DNA of 16,445 nt, from assembly GCA_022736595.1 (NCBI GenBank), contig DZDC01000042.1, forward strand, positions 3,065 to 19,509, written 5' to 3'. Source of the DNA: Draconibacterium orientale. GTDB lineage: Bacteria > Bacteroidota > Bacteroidia > Bacteroidales > UBA1556. Made by a program: the position numbers and the translations under genes. Within the stretch, counting starts at the first letter, position 1. Each line of letters begins with the position of its first letter. The notes beneath the pieces are model-generated. The model had not been told where the DNA came from and ran no database searches. It saw nothing but the letters and a program-made list of their open reading frames with translations. Positions 16,178 to 16,445 of this stretch are shown piece after piece.

Positions 16178-16222
16178 AACTCAAGAGCATAATTTCAAGT
16201 AAGAAACTTATGCTTTTGAGTT
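16178..16222 (+). terminator. Strong hairpin, candidate terminator of the giant gene
   Basis: Arm 16178-16192 (AACTCAAGAGCATAA) pairs along all 15 bases with 16208-16222, with one G-U pair (16185 with 16215) and a 15-base loop. It is preceded by an A-rich run (16167-16175) and followed by GTTTCTAT, so it may work in either direction. It lies 104 bases after the stop codon. The T tract is modest. Confidence 0.55.
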
Positions 16223-16250
16223 GTTTCTATGAACATATTATGTATGTTTG
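16221..16250 (+). promoter_or_regulatory. Candidate Bacteroidetes-type promoter of the downstream gene
   Basis: TATGTTTG at 16243-16250 is an exact TAnnTTTG -7 box. A TTG at 16221-16223 lies 19 bases upstream, the expected spacing for the -33 element. The predicted leader is about 50 bases to the ATG at 16306. The -33 element overlaps the last bases of the hairpin arm described at 16178-16222. Confidence 0.6.
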
Positions 16251-16305
16251 TAGCTTGAGTATAAATCTAAACGCAATTACTTATTTATTAACTAAATTTT
16301 TTATT

Positions 16306-16445
16306 ATGAAAGCAAACTTTATACATTTTTTAAGAAAAATGTTGATGTCTGTCTTTGCGATGCTTATGCTGGTCTTTATCAGCATTCCATCCATCGGTCA
16401 GACCTTAATAACACTTGGGACGGGGACTAGTCCTCAGCAATATCC
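16306..16445 (+). CDS. Secreted protein, 3' partial (N-terminus only)
   Basis: An ATG at 16306 opens a frame that stays open to the window edge, giving 46 complete codons. The first roughly 30 residues form a signal peptide: M-K-A-N-F start, basic R-K at 10-11, a long hydrophobic core and an S-I-G site before Gln-Thr. The mature start, L-I-T-L-G-T-G-T-S, resembles the opening of the partner domain in the giant protein (I-T-V-G-T-G-T-S at its residues 1963-1970). That suggests this gene encodes another modular T9SS cargo protein, possibly a paralogue, but its C-terminus is outside the window. The start is favoured over the internal ATGs because it begins the signal peptide and sits a usual distance after the candidate promoter. 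No Shine-Dalgarno is visible. Confidence 0.8.
   Translation, partial: MKANFIHFLRKMLMSVFAMLMLVFISIPSIGQTLITLGTGTSPQQY

Overview
The window looks like a piece of a Bacteroidota (Bacteroidetes) genome. The DNA is moderately AT-rich. Two proteins end in a type A C-terminal sorting domain of the type IX secretion system (T9SS), and the intergenic regions carry TAnnTTTG boxes of the Bacteroidetes -7 type instead of Shine-Dalgarno sites. I cannot name a genus. All genes are on the + strand.

Layout. (1) 1-1362 is the 3' part of a gene for a secreted, probably beta-propeller-like protein with a T9SS sorting tail; its start lies upstream of the window. (2) 1363-1620 is a 258-base gap with a candidate hairpin terminator and a candidate promoter. 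(3) 1621-16074 is one uninterrupted gene for a 4817-residue secreted protein that fills 88% of the window. (4) 16075-16305 is a 231-base gap with an AT-only inverted repeat, a strong hairpin and a -7 box whose -33 partner overlaps the hairpin arm. (5) 16306 to the edge is the start of another secreted protein gene, with a signal peptide and a mature N-terminus resembling a module found inside the giant protein.

The giant protein reads in order: signal peptide; N-terminal beta-sandwich; ten fibronectin-III-like repeats; a MAM-like domain; two and a half copies of a two-domain unit (BNR_assoc_N-like domain plus a 'GTGT' partner domain); a right-handed beta-helix; a CARDB-like domain; then about 1,600 residues of Ig/PKD-like modules in three classes, here called A, B and C. 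After an opening C0-B1-B2-C1, these run as six A-B-C triads. Two more Ig-like modules and the T9SS tail close the protein. No catalytic motif was seen, so a cell-surface or secreted adhesin/scaffold role is inferred.

The most interesting signal is the cysteine bookkeeping. B modules each have two cysteines. C modules followed by an A module have only the C-terminal one, and A modules have only the N-terminal one. The two C-type modules not followed by A (C0 and C7) have both. This looks like coordinated loss consistent with disulfides between neighbouring modules. A second alternating cysteine pattern marks a two-domain superunit among the fibronectin-like repeats. No mobile element, CRISPR array, RNA gene, defence system or T9SS machinery gene is visible.
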